Under the pieces are notes generated by a model. That model was not told the DNA's origin, searched no databases, and saw only the letters and a program-made list of their open reading frames with translations. This document shows, one piece after another, positions 36,086-43,913 of a stretch of DNA of 64,000 bases (positions are counted from its first letter, which is position 1; every line of letters begins with the position of its first letter). Position numbers and translations under genes: made by a program. This stretch comes from DASSUW01 sp963730535 (GTDB lineage: Bacteria > Actinomycetota > Thermoleophilia > Solirubrobacterales > Solirubrobacteraceae), in the NCBI GenBank assembly GCA_963730535.1, contig CAVSRU010000012.1, forward strand, positions 620,001 to 684,000, given 5' to 3'.

Positions 36086-36490
36086 GTGCTCGAGATCTCG
36101 ACCGACCCGTCGCGGCTCGACCGCGACCTCATCCACCGCTTCCTGACCGAGGAGAGCTACTGGGCGCGGTGGCGCACGCGTGAGCAGAACGAGCGGATCC
36201 TCGACCGCTCGCTCTGCTTCGGGGCGTACAACGGCGACGGCCGGCAGGTCGGCCACGCCCGCGTCGTCACCGACGGGGTGGCGTTCGGCTACATCGGCGA
36301 TCTGTTCGTCGTCGCCGCCGAGCGCGGCCGCGGGATCGGCAAGGCGCTGATGACCGCCATCCTCGAGCACCCCGACGTGAAGGGGGTCGCACGCCTGGTC
36401 CTGGTGACCGACGACGCCCACGGGCTGTACGACGGCTTCGGCTTCGGGCCGCTCGACGACGTCCGCAAGTGGATGGCGCGGCGGGCCTAG
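36086..36490 (+). CDS. GNAT-family N-acetyltransferase
   Basis: A 134-residue acetyltransferase. The acetyl-CoA-binding motif A is DLFVVAAERGRGIGKALMTA (R/Q-x-x-G-x-G/A present), preceded by VAFGYIGDLF and followed by GLYDGFGFGPL. The substrate is unknown. GTG 36086 was chosen because the sequence preceding it in frame is atypical and overlaps the terminator. Its stop shares a CTAG with the stop of the convergent membrane protein gene. Confidence 0.85.
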   Translation: MLEISTDPSRLDRDLIHRFLTEESYWARWRTREQNERILDRSLCFGAYNGDGRQVGHARVVTDGVAFGYIGDLFVVAAERGRGIGKALMTAILEHPDVKGVARLVLVTDDAHGLYDGFGFGPLDDVRKWMARRA

Positions 36491-36735
36491 CGCTCCTCGT
36501 CGGGCCAGCGGCCGTGCTCCGCGTAGTACTCGCGCGCGTCGTCCTCGGCCTGGCGCTCGCGATCGCCGCGTGACCCGTAGCGGAAGAGCACGTTGAGCAG
36601 CGCGACGCTCAGCCCCGAGCCGACGAGCATGGCGAACGCCTCGAAGCGGTCGGAGCTGTCGATGACGAACAGCGAGACGATCCCCGCCAGGACGAGGGCG
36701 ACCGGAAGCCAGTAGCGGACGGCGCGAAGCCGCAC
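36487..36735 (-). CDS. small two-helix membrane protein
   Basis: An 82-residue protein with two hydrophobic helices (YWLPVALVLAGIVSLFVI and AFAMLVGSGLSVALLNVLF) and a charged C-terminal tail (RQAEDDAREYYAEHGRWPDE). The GTG at 36735 begins VRLRAVRYW. The longer frame upstream overlaps the CocE-type gene and is a shadow. Starts 6 bp after that gene's stop, so is probably cotranscribed. Family and function not recognised. Confidence 0.7.
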   Translation of the reverse strand: MRLRAVRYWLPVALVLAGIVSLFVIDSSDRFEAFAMLVGSGLSVALLNVLFRYGSRGDRERQAEDDAREYYAEHGRWPDEER

Positions 36736-36740
36736 CCGTC

Positions 36741-38318
36741 CTAGCCTACGGGGAGGACCAGCCGGGAGCTGCGCGACGCGACCTCGAGCGAGAGCCCCGG
36801 GACGTCCGGCACCGCCCACGCGCTGTTCGAGCTCTCGAGCACGAGTGCGACCCGGTGGCCGGCCTTGACCGTCCAGTCCTGGTTCTTGAACGTCACCCTC
36901 ACCGGCGTCGGCTCGCCCACCGGCATCGCGTCGGCCTGCGCCAGGCCGTCGCGGTAGCGCAGGTTGAGGAAGCCGCGGCTGATCGGGACCGCGTTGCCCG
37001 TCGCGTCGACGTCGAAGAGCGTCGGCACGAGCTGCCCGAAGGACCGGTTGGCGGTCACCGTCGCCACCAGGCGCGGCGCGTCGGCGATGCGGACGTCGGC
37101 CGCCAGCGGCGCCGTCTGATAGGTCAGCCACTGGGTCTCGGCGGCGAGCGCGCGCTGCGGCACCTCCTCCGAGCCCGTCACGCGGTCGGTGTACGACGCC
37201 GGCGGCCCGGCCCCGGCGCCGTCGAGCGTCCCGCCCGTCGCCGAGCGGCCCAGCCGCAACGTCAGGTTGCTCACGCCGGCGGGCGGCCACGCCGTCTCGG
37301 CGCGGAACCCCGCGTCGTTGCCGGCGTGCGTGCGGCCCTGCGTCATCACCGCGGGCATCGCCTCGATGCCGCTGTCGCGGCCCATCAGCGTCTGCTCGAA
37401 GAAGGCGTCGAGCACGGGCAGGAAGGCGGCGTCGGGCGGCGACCCGTGGCCGGCCTGGTACATGAAGAGCTTCTTGAAAGGCGAGCCGTCGAGCGCCTTG
37501 AAGAGCTCGACGCCCTCCTCCTGCTTGACGTTGTAGTCCTGCCAGCCGTGCGCGATCAGCGCCGGCACGGAGAAGCGCGCCGCGTCCTTGCGGTAGTCGC
37601 GCTCGCGCCAGAAGGCGTCATAGTCGGGCGTGCGGTTGTAGCCCTCGAGGGTGTGGCGGACGGCGTCGCACGGCCTGATGCGGTCGCGCGCGGCGTCGAT
37701 CGCCGACGGGTCGGTGGGCGGCGTGCGGCCGAAGCCGAAGTCGAAGGCCAGCGGCGTGTCGAGGCCCTCGTCGGTCGGGCGCTGCGAGTTGCCCGAGTAG
37801 CGGACGCCGTGCGAGTAGGCGTAGCCGTACCAGCGCGAGATGGCGGCGATCGGGACGATCCCGGCCAGGCCCGGCGCGTCCGCGCCGCGGGCGGCGACCA
37901 TGTTGGCCGTCGTGCCGTCATAGGAGCCGCCGATCATCGCCACCTTGCCGTTCGACCACGACTGGCGGCTGAGGAAGTTCACGAGATCGACGCCGGACTG
38001 CTGCTCCGCCGCTCCGCCGTAGTCCCAGCAGCCGGAGGAGTTGCGGGTTCCGATCACGTCGGCGACGGCCCGCGCGTAGCCGCGCGGCACGTAGCGATCG
38101 CCGTACTTGTCCTGCGTCTCCTGCCCTTCGCCGAGCACGTTGTACGGCGAGTAGGTGAGGATCACCGGCGACTGCACGCCGGCCTGGCGCGTGACCTCGA
38201 CGTACACCAGCGCGCCGCCCACGGTCGGCACCCGGTAGGACTCGGTGATCGTCTCCGCCCGGGCGGCGGCGGGTACGAGGAGGAGCAGGGCGAGGGACAG
38301 CAGCAGGCTTCGGCGCAT
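36741..38318 (-). CDS. secreted CocE/NonD-type alpha/beta hydrolase
   Basis: A 525-residue protein with a signal peptide (RRSLLLSLALLLLVPAAARA). The alpha/beta-hydrolase core carries the nucleophile Ser in MIGGSYDGTT, Asp in LIAHGWQDYNV and His in YQAGHGS, as in X-Pro dipeptidyl-peptidase/CocE enzymes (peptidase S15). A C-terminal beta-sandwich of PepX-C type occupies the last about 190 residues. It would hydrolyse esters or peptides outside the cell; the substrate is unknown. The FHA gene lies 36 bp upstream. Confidence 0.9.
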   Translation of the reverse strand: MRRSLLLSLALLLLVPAAARAETITESYRVPTVGGALVYVEVTRQAGVQSPVILTYSPYNVLGEGQETQDKYGDRYVPRGYARAVADVIGTRNSSGCWDYGGAAEQQSGVDLVNFLSRQSWSNGKVAMIGGSYDGTTANMVAARGADAPGLAGIVPIAAISRWYGYAYSHGVRYSGNSQRPTDEGLDTPLAFDFGFGRTPPTDPSAIDAARDRIRPCDAVRHTLEGYNRTPDYDAFWRERDYRKDAARFSVPALIAHGWQDYNVKQEEGVELFKALDGSPFKKLFMYQAGHGSPPDAAFLPVLDAFFEQTLMGRDSGIEAMPAVMTQGRTHAGNDAGFRAETAWPPAGVSNLTLRLGRSATGGTLDGAGAGPPASYTDRVTGSEEVPQRALAAETQWLTYQTAPLAADVRIADAPRLVATVTANRSFGQLVPTLFDVDATGNAVPISRGFLNLRYRDGLAQADAMPVGEPTPVRVTFKNQDWTVKAGHRVALVLESSNSAWAVPDVPGLSLEVASRSSRLVLPVG

Positions 38319-38354
38319 GACCGCCCCAACGCCCCCGCCGCGTGGAACTGGCGG

Positions 38355-39029
38355 TCAGCTGCCGCTGACGAGCCCGCTGCGGAGGGCCAGCAGCGCGACC
38401 TCGGCCCGCTGCTCGCGCGGCGGCATGTCCTCGAGCCCCAACATGCGGCCGAGGTGGTCGAGCTCCGCCTCGACGTCCTCGAGCGCCACGCCGGTCTCGG
38501 CGGCGACCTCCTCGTCGGTGGCCGGCTGGACGCCTTCGCCATCGGAGAGCAGCGGCCGGCACAGCGCCTGGAGCACGCGCTGCTGCTGCTCGGAGAAGCG
38601 CGGCGCGGCGCCCAGCTCCCCGGGCACGAGCGTCGGCCGCAGCCCCTCCTCGGCGGGAGCGCAGAACGCGAACATCGTGCGGCCGACGCGCAGGAGGTCG
38701 CCGTCGAGCAGCCGCCGGCGCCCCACGAGCCGCAGCCCGTTCACCCACGTGCCGTTCTGGGAGAAGCCGTCGTCGCAGATCGTCCACTCGCCGGCGTGCA
38801 GCTCGAGCTCGGCGTGCAGGCGCGACATCTCGGGATCCCACGGGACCGAGACGTCGGCTTCGTGGCGGCGGCCGAGCGTCACGCTGCGCCGCTCGGCGCC
38901 GAGCACGTGCAGGAGCTGGCGCCCCTCCTCGTCGCGATAGATCAGGAACGGCTCGCCGCCGCGCTCGGCCTCGCGCCGAGCGTCCAACTCCTCCTGGGTG
39001 GGGGCGCCGAGGCCGAGGAGCGACTCCAC
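38355..39029 (-). CDS. FHA-domain protein with C-terminal helical domain
   Basis: A 224-residue protein. The FHA domain spans about 45-125 (VTLGRRHEADVSVPWDPEMS, then RLHAELEL and QNGTWVNGLRLVGR). The C-terminal part (FSEQQQRVLQALCRPLLSDG) resembles a winged-helix-like module found after FHA domains in some actinobacterial regulators. No DNA-binding residues can be confirmed. It would bind phosphothreonine proteins in the cytoplasm. Confidence 0.82.
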   Translation of the reverse strand: MESLLGLGAPTQEELDARREAERGGEPFLIYRDEEGRQLLHVLGAERRSVTLGRRHEADVSVPWDPEMSRLHAELELHAGEWTICDDGFSQNGTWVNGLRLVGRRRLLDGDLLRVGRTMFAFCAPAEEGLRPTLVPGELGAAPRFSEQQQRVLQALCRPLLSDGEGVQPATDEEVAAETGVALEDVEAELDHLGRMLGLEDMPPREQRAEVALLALRSGLVSGS

Positions 39030-39047
39030 GGCCTCACCCTAACCCAC

Positions 39048-40217
39048 TCAGACGCGCTGGACGAGCGTTCCCGTTCCCAGGCCGCCGCCGCAGCACATCG
39101 TCACCAGGCCGACCTCCTTGTCGGACCGCTCGAGCTCGTGCAGGAGCGTGGTGAGGAGCCGGGCGCCGGTCGAGCCGAGCGGGTGGCCGAGGGCCATCGC
39201 GCCGCCGTTGACGTTGACCCGGTCCATGTCCGGCTCGAGCTCGCGCTGCCAGGCCAGCACGACGGGGGCGAACGCCTCGTTGATCTCCACGAGGTCGATG
39301 TCGTCCATCGTCATCCCGTTGCGCTCCAGCAGCTTGCGGGTGGCGGGGATCGGGCCGGTGAGCATCATCACGGGGTCGACGCCGACCGTCGTCTGGTCGA
39401 CGACCTTGGCCCGCGGCGTGACGCCCAGCTCCGCCGCCTTGTCGGCGCTCATCAGCAGCACGCCCGCCGCGCCGTCGGAGATCTGCGACGCGTTGCCGGC
39501 GGTGACCTTGCCGTCGGGCTTGAACGCGGGCTTGAGGCCGGCCAGCGCCTCGAGGTTCGTGTCCGGGCGGATGCCCTGGTCGGACACGTAGGTCGAGCCG
39601 TTGACGGCGAAGGGGATCGTCTCGCGCTCGAAGCGCCCCTCCTCGGTGGCCCGCGCCGCCAGCCGGTGCGAGCGAACGGCGAGCTCGTCCATCTCCGAGC
39701 GGGGGATCTCCCACTGGTCGGCGATCATCTCGGCCGAGAGGCCCTGCGGCACGAGGTTGTAGCGCTCGAGTAGCTCCGGGGGCCAGGGGGAGCCGACGTC
39801 GTCGACCCACTTGAAGCCGATGCCCATGGGGATGTGGCCCATGTGCTCGACGCCGGCGCCGATCACGACGTCGTGCACGCCGGCGGCGATCAGCGCCGCG
39901 GCGAAGTTGTACGCCTGCTGGGCGGAGCCGCACTGGCGGTCGACGGTCGTGGCCGGGGTCTCCATCGGCAGGCCGGCCTGGAGCCAGGCGTTGCGGCCGA
40001 TGTTGAACATCTGCTCGCCGTACTGCTGCACGCAGCCGCAGATCACGTCCTCGACGGCGTCGGCCGGGATGCCGGCGCGCTCGATCAGCTCGCTGTAGGT
40101 GCGGCCGAGCAGCTCGTTCGGATGCGTGTCCCGGTAGTAGCCCTTCTCCGGATGGCCGCGCCCGATCGGGGTGCGGACCGCCTCGACGATGACCACTTCG
40201 CGACCGTTGCCGTGCAT
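39048..40217 (-). CDS. thiolase / acetyl-CoA acyltransferase
   Basis: A 389-residue thiolase. The acyl-accepting cysteine is Cys96 in DRQCGSAQQA. NEAFAPV, GHPLGSTGAR and the second catalytic cysteine in TMCCGGGLGTG are intact. It would cleave 3-ketoacyl-CoA in beta-oxidation or condense acetyl-CoA. It is divergent from a 3-hydroxyacyl-CoA dehydrogenase gene across a palindromic operator, so both probably serve the same fatty-acid or hydroxybutyrate pathway. Confidence 0.93.
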   Translation of the reverse strand: MHGNGREVVIVEAVRTPIGRGHPEKGYYRDTHPNELLGRTYSELIERAGIPADAVEDVICGCVQQYGEQMFNIGRNAWLQAGLPMETPATTVDRQCGSAQQAYNFAAALIAAGVHDVVIGAGVEHMGHIPMGIGFKWVDDVGSPWPPELLERYNLVPQGLSAEMIADQWEIPRSEMDELAVRSHRLAARATEEGRFERETIPFAVNGSTYVSDQGIRPDTNLEALAGLKPAFKPDGKVTAGNASQISDGAAGVLLMSADKAAELGVTPRAKVVDQTTVGVDPVMMLTGPIPATRKLLERNGMTMDDIDLVEINEAFAPVVLAWQRELEPDMDRVNVNGGAMALGHPLGSTGARLLTTLLHELERSDKEVGLVTMCCGGGLGTGTLVQRV

Positions 40218-40275
40218 GCGGGAGCCTCCAGTGGGGAACCGGCGCGATCGCGTCGCGCCGCTGCGTAGTCTACGC

Positions 40276-40295
40276 GGTTGACTGACCAGTCAACC
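40276..40295. promoter_or_regulatory. TetR-type palindromic operator between thiolase and dehydrogenase genes
   Basis: GGTTGACTGACCAGTCAACC is a perfect 9-bp inverted repeat around a 2-base centre. On the minus strand TTGACT within it is followed at 15 bases by TAGACT, a plausible promoter for the thiolase gene, so a bound repressor would block it. It ends 11 bp before the dehydrogenase ATG. TetR-family regulators of fatty-acid genes use sites of this form; the regulator is not in the window. Confidence 0.72.
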
Positions 40296-40306
40296 AAGGA
40301 AGCGAG

Positions 40307-41104
40307 ATGTCCGAGAGAGTCGGGATCGCGGGGAGCGGAGCCATCGCGTGTGGTCTGGCGGCCGTCGCCGCCCAGCGCGGGCCGGTGGTGGTGTGGGCGC
40401 GGTCGGACGGGTCGGCCGGCAAGGCGGACCAGCGGATCCGGGCGCTGTGCGAGAAGGCCGGAGCGAGCGTGAACGGGACGCTGCGCGTCACGTGCGACCC
40501 CGCCGACCTGGCCGAGTCGAGCTTCGTGGTCGAGGCGATCGTCGAGTCGCCCGCGGCCAAGTGCGAGCTGATCGCCCGGCTCGGCGCCGACCTGCCGGCC
40601 GACACGCTCCTGGCCACCACGACCTCGTCGCTGTCGGTCGAGACCCTGGCCGAGGCCTCCGGACGCCCCGACCGCTTCGTCGGCCTGCACGTGTTCAACC
40701 CGGTGCCGAAGATGGAGCTGGTCGAGCTCGCGTTCCCGTCCGCTGCCGGCGAGGCGACCCGCGACCGCGCCCGCGCCCTGTGCGCGGCGCTCGGCAAGAC
40801 CGCCGTCGAGGTCCCGGACACGCCCGGCTTCGTGGTCAACCGCCTGCTCTTCCCCTACCTGTTCGAGGCGGTGCGGCTGATGGAGCGGACCGGGCTCGAG
40901 CCGGACGCGATCGACACCTGCATGCGCCTCGGCGCCGGGCACCCGCTCGGGCCGCTCGCCCTGCTCGACCTGGTCGGGCTCGACGTCTCGGCCGCGATCG
41001 GCCGCACGATCGGCGCCGAGGTCCCGGAGACCGTCGAGCGCCTGATCGCGGAGGGCGCGCTGGGGCGCAAAGCGGGCCGCGGATTCTTCGCGTATGAGTC
41101 CTGA
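40307..41104 (+). CDS. 3-hydroxyacyl-CoA (3-hydroxybutyryl-CoA) dehydrogenase
   Basis: A 265-residue NAD-dependent dehydrogenase. The Rossmann loop is VGIAGSGAIACGL. The family signature GLHVFNPVPKMELVEL carries the catalytic His, and TPGFVVNRLLFPYL the conserved Asn. The C-terminal LGRKAGRGFFAY closes the fold. At under 270 residues it is slightly short for the family (about 280), with a compact C-terminal domain. AAGGAAG precedes the ATG. It is divergent from the thiolase gene, with the shared palindromic operator between. Confidence 0.92.
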   Translation: MSERVGIAGSGAIACGLAAVAAQRGPVVVWARSDGSAGKADQRIRALCEKAGASVNGTLRVTCDPADLAESSFVVEAIVESPAAKCELIARLGADLPADTLLATTTSSLSVETLAEASGRPDRFVGLHVFNPVPKMELVELAFPSAAGEATRDRARALCAALGKTAVEVPDTPGFVVNRLLFPYLFEAVRLMERTGLEPDAIDTCMRLGAGHPLGPLALLDLVGLDVSAAIGRTIGAEVPETVERLIAEGALGRKAGRGFFAYES

Positions 41105-41201
41105 CCGCCCCGCCGAATGTTTAGTTCACATTGAGAGAAGGTTGGGATAGTTCCCGGTGCGACGAACGTACCCTCATCGCACCCTCCTCCAAGAAACACT
41201 T

Positions 41202-41231
41202 GAGCCCGGCTCGCTCCCCTGAGCCGGGCTC
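41202..41231 (+). terminator. strong terminator hairpin in a 273-bp intergenic gap
   Basis: GAGCCCGGCTC at 41202-41212 pairs perfectly with GAGCCGGGCTC at 41221-41231 around an 8-base loop, then TTGTGTTT. Outside it AGAAACAC and GTGTTTCT extend the stem to about 21 bp. It lies about 98 bp beyond the dehydrogenase gene. The symmetric flanks mean it could work in both directions, also ending minus-strand CNNM transcription. I see no gene in 41105-41377. Confidence 0.8.
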
Positions 41232-41377
41232 TTGTGTTTCTCTCGGTCGATCCTCCCCAGGATCTCCCTCTCTCCTCCTCAACCGCCGTAGCGGCCAGTC
41301 GGTTGCGGGGAAGGTAGCGCGTCGGAGCGGTTTGTGCAATTCGGCGCTAAGTTTCGATTCGCAACCCTGTGCGGCCG

Positions 41378-42679
41378 CTACGGCAGCGCGCGGCGATCGC
41401 GGATGCGGACCGCCTCGATCCGGTTCTCACGCACGGACTCGACGCGGATCGAGTAGCCGTTGTGCGTGACCGTGTCGCCGCGCTTGGGCAGCCGGCCGAG
41501 CTCGCCGAACACGAAGCCGCCGACCGAGTTGTAGGCGTCGGAGTCGACGGGTAGCTCCAGCCCGTAATCGACGAGATCGGTGATGGCCACGTGGCCGCGG
41601 ACGAACCAGTCGCCGTTGGCGAGCCTCCGTACGGCGCCGCCCATCGGGTCGGTCTCGTCGTCGATCTCCCCCACGACCTCCTCGATGATGTCCTCGACCG
41701 TGACGATGCCGGCGGTGCGGCCGTACTCGTCGATGACGACCGCCAGCGAGCTGCGCTGGCGCTGGAGGTCGGCGAGCAGGTCGTCGAGCGGCTTCGTCTC
41801 GGGGACGATCGGGGCCTCGCGCACCAGCTCGTCGATGCGGGCGCTCGGGCCCTCGGTGAGCAGGAGCTGGGCGAGCGCGTTCGAGTGCACGATCCCCTTC
41901 ACCCGGTCGCGGTTGTCGTCTTCGGTGACGACCACGCGCGTGTGGCCGGAGGAGACGCAGCGCCGGAGCGCCGTCTCGACGTTCTCCGACAGGTCCACGG
42001 TGATGACCGCCGGGGCGGGGGTCATCACCTGCCGCGCCTGCTGCTCGTGCAGGTGGAAGACGCCCGTGAGCATGCTCGCCTCGCCGGGGTCGAGCTGGCC
42101 GCCGGTCAGCGACTGGGCGATCAGCACCTTGAGCTCCTCGGGCGAGCCGCCCTCCTCGTACTCGTTCGTGGCCTTGATGCCGACCAGCCGCAGCATCGCG
42201 TTCGAGGCCGCGTTGAGGACATGGATGAACGGGTTGAAGGCCTGGGCGAACAGGTGCAGGGGCCGGGCGATCCAGCGCGCGACCCGCTCGGCCCGGTTGA
42301 TCGCGTAGATCTTCGGGACCTGCTCGCCGACCGTGATGTGCAGCGACGTCGTGATCAGGTAGGCGAGGCCGATCGAGACCGCGTAGGACGCCCATTCCGG
42401 GATCCCGTCGCCGAACAGGCCCTCGAGCAGGTCGGCCACCGCCGGCTCGCCGAGGAAGCCGATGCCGAGCGACGTGAACGTGATGCCCAGCTGGCATGCG
42501 GCGAGGTAGCGCGAGAGCTCGTCGAGCTGGCGGAGCACCAGCCGCGCCCCGCGGACCCCGTTCTCCGCGTCCTCCTCGATCCGGCCGCGGCGCACGCGCA
42601 CGAGCGCGAACTCGGCCGCGACGAAGAAGCCGTTGAGCAGCACCAGCACGACGACGGCCAGCAGGAGCAGGACGGTCAT
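41378..42679 (-). CDS. CNNM/CorC-family (hemolysin-like) transport protein
   Basis: A 433-residue protein with an N-terminal CNNM (DUF21) membrane domain (LLLLAVVVLVLLNGFFVAAE; ITVGEQVPKIYAI), two CBS domains (QVMTPAPAVITVDLSENVET to DIIEEVVGEIDDE) and a C-terminal CorC/HlyC domain (VGGFVFGELGRLPKRGDTV). Such proteins act in magnesium or divalent-cation efflux, with CBS domains binding nucleotide. ATG 42679 was chosen over TTG 42685. Confidence 0.92.
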   Translation of the reverse strand: MTVLLLLAVVVLVLLNGFFVAAEFALVRVRRGRIEEDAENGVRGARLVLRQLDELSRYLAACQLGITFTSLGIGFLGEPAVADLLEGLFGDGIPEWASYAVSIGLAYLITTSLHITVGEQVPKIYAINRAERVARWIARPLHLFAQAFNPFIHVLNAASNAMLRLVGIKATNEYEEGGSPEELKVLIAQSLTGGQLDPGEASMLTGVFHLHEQQARQVMTPAPAVITVDLSENVETALRRCVSSGHTRVVVTEDDNRDRVKGIVHSNALAQLLLTEGPSARIDELVREAPIVPETKPLDDLLADLQRQRSSLAVVIDEYGRTAGIVTVEDIIEEVVGEIDDETDPMGGAVRRLANGDWFVRGHVAITDLVDYGLELPVDSDAYNSVGGFVFGELGRLPKRGDTVTHNGYSIRVESVRENRIEAVRIRDRRALP

Positions 42680-42694
42680 CGGCAATCCGCCGGT

Positions 42695-42711
42695 GGCGCG
42701 CGGAGCGCGCC
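42695..42711 (-). terminator. short GC hairpin before the CNNM gene
   Basis: GGCGCGC at 42695-42701 and GCGCGCC at 42705-42711 pair around a 3-base loop between the pterin dehydratase and CNNM genes. Possibly a terminator for the former; weak on its own. Confidence 0.3.
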
Positions 42712-42772
42712 GCTACTTCGGGAGCTGTCGTCGTCGTTCATCAGGCGACGTGAGCCATCGTAGCGTCGCCGT

Positions 42773-43006
42773 CTACGGAAGCTGGTCGATCCTTCTCGCC
42801 ATGTTGTAGTCGTTGTCCGTCAGGGTGCCCGCCGAGTGGGTGGTGAGCGTGAGCCGGACGCGGTTCCAACCGTGCACGAGGATGTCGGGGTGGTGGTTGA
42901 CCTCCTCGGCGAGGTCGGCGACGCGGTTGACGTAGGCCATCGCCTGGGCGAAGTCGTCGAACTTGAGGTCGCGGACGAGCGTCTCCCCGTCGCGCTCCCA
43001 CTCCAT
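42773..43006 (-). CDS. pterin-4a-carbinolamine dehydratase-like protein
   Basis: A protein of about 77 residues. The PCD signature EVNHHPDILVHGWNRVRLTL with its HHPD active site is present, as is the late HSAGTLTDNDYNMARRID. PCD regenerates tetrahydrobiopterin, but many bacterial copies have unknown roles. ATG 43006 is taken because GGAG lies 5 bases before it; ATG 43021 is an alternative. No aromatic hydroxylase is near. Its start is 14 bp from the divergent BtuF-like start, so the promoters must overlap coding or be leaderless. Confidence 0.85.
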   Translation of the reverse strand: MEWERDGETLVRDLKFDDFAQAMAYVNRVADLAEEVNHHPDILVHGWNRVRLTLTTHSAGTLTDNDYNMARRIDQLP

Positions 43007-43019
43007 ATCCTCTCCAGGC

Positions 43020-43913
43020 ATGCGGATCGTCTCCCTGGTGCCGTCGGCCACCGAGATGCTGTTCGCGCTCGGCGTGGGGGACGAGATTATCGCCGTGACG
43101 CACGAGTGCGACCACCCGGCGGAGGCGCTCGAGCTGCCGCGCGTGACCCGCGACGTGATCGGGCCCGGGCTCCCGCCTGACGAGATCGACCGCGCGGTGC
43201 GCGCGCTCACGGAGCAGGGTCGCGCGATCTACGAGCTCGACGAGGCGGCCCTGCGGCGCCTGGAGCCCGACCTCATCGTGACCCAGGCGCTGTGCGCGGT
43301 CTGCGCGGTGTCGTACGACGACGTGCGCGCGATCGCCGAGCGCCTGGACCCGCAGCCGCAGGTGCTCGCCCTCGACCCCCACACGATCGGGGAGGTGCTG
43401 GGCGACGTCCGCACGCTCGCCCAGGCCACCGACGCCAAGGACGCCGGCGTCGGGCTCGTCCAGGACGCCGCCCGGCGGATCGACCGCGTGCGCCTCGCCG
43501 TGCGCGCCGCCGAGCCGGTGGGCGTCGCCGCTCTCGAGTGGCTCGACCCCGTGTTCGTCGCGGGCCACTGGACGCCGCAGCTGATCGAGTACGCGGGAGG
43601 CTTCGATCTGCTCGGCCTCCCGGGCGAGCCCTCGAAGCAGCGGACGTGGGACGAGGTCCGCGCCGCCCGGCCCGAGGTGGTGGTCGTGATGCCATGCGGC
43701 TACGACGCCGAGCGCGCGCTCGAGGAGGCGCTCACCTACGCCGACGAGCTCGAGTCGCTCGGCGCCCGCCGCGTCGTCGCGGTCGACGCCGCCGCGCACT
43801 TCTCCCGCCCCGGCCCGCGGCTCGTCGAGGGCCTCGAGGTCCTCGCCCACATCCTCCACCCGGACCGGCTCCCGGAGGCGCCGGCCGCGCACCACGCGCG
43901 CGAGCTCGTCTAG
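43020..43913 (+). CDS. BtuF/FepB-like periplasmic-binding-fold protein without signal peptide
   Basis: A 297-residue protein of the cobalamin/iron-siderophore binding fold: MRIVSLVPSATEMLFALGVG, then LEPDLIVTQALCAVCAVSYD, and AALEWLDPVFVAGHWTPQLI. No signal peptide or lipobox precedes the mature fold, so unlike true BtuF it should be cytoplasmic; a class of such cobalamin-binding-like proteins is annotated in Actinobacteria. No transporter genes are adjacent. Its stop shares CTAG with the rhomboid gene stop. Ligand not established. Confidence 0.82.
   Translation: MRIVSLVPSATEMLFALGVGDEIIAVTHECDHPAEALELPRVTRDVIGPGLPPDEIDRAVRALTEQGRAIYELDEAALRRLEPDLIVTQALCAVCAVSYDDVRAIAERLDPQPQVLALDPHTIGEVLGDVRTLAQATDAKDAGVGLVQDAARRIDRVRLAVRAAEPVGVAALEWLDPVFVAGHWTPQLIEYAGGFDLLGLPGEPSKQRTWDEVRAARPEVVVVMPCGYDAERALEEALTYADELESLGARRVVAVDAAAHFSRPGPRLVEGLEVLAHILHPDRLPEAPAAHHARELV

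Noticed and set aside
34307..36421. 704-codon minus-strand frame across the CmpX-like and PRC-barrel genes
   Set aside because: The plus-strand genes have recognisable domains and ribosome sites; the minus frame has none.
36855..39773. 972-codon plus-strand frame across hydrolase, FHA and thiolase genes
   Set aside because: It spans three recognised minus-strand genes and has shadow-type composition.
41118..41150. SigF-like promoter (GTTT ... GGGATA) in the gap after the dehydrogenase gene
   Set aside because: The spacing is 21 bases, well beyond the 12-17 normally seen.
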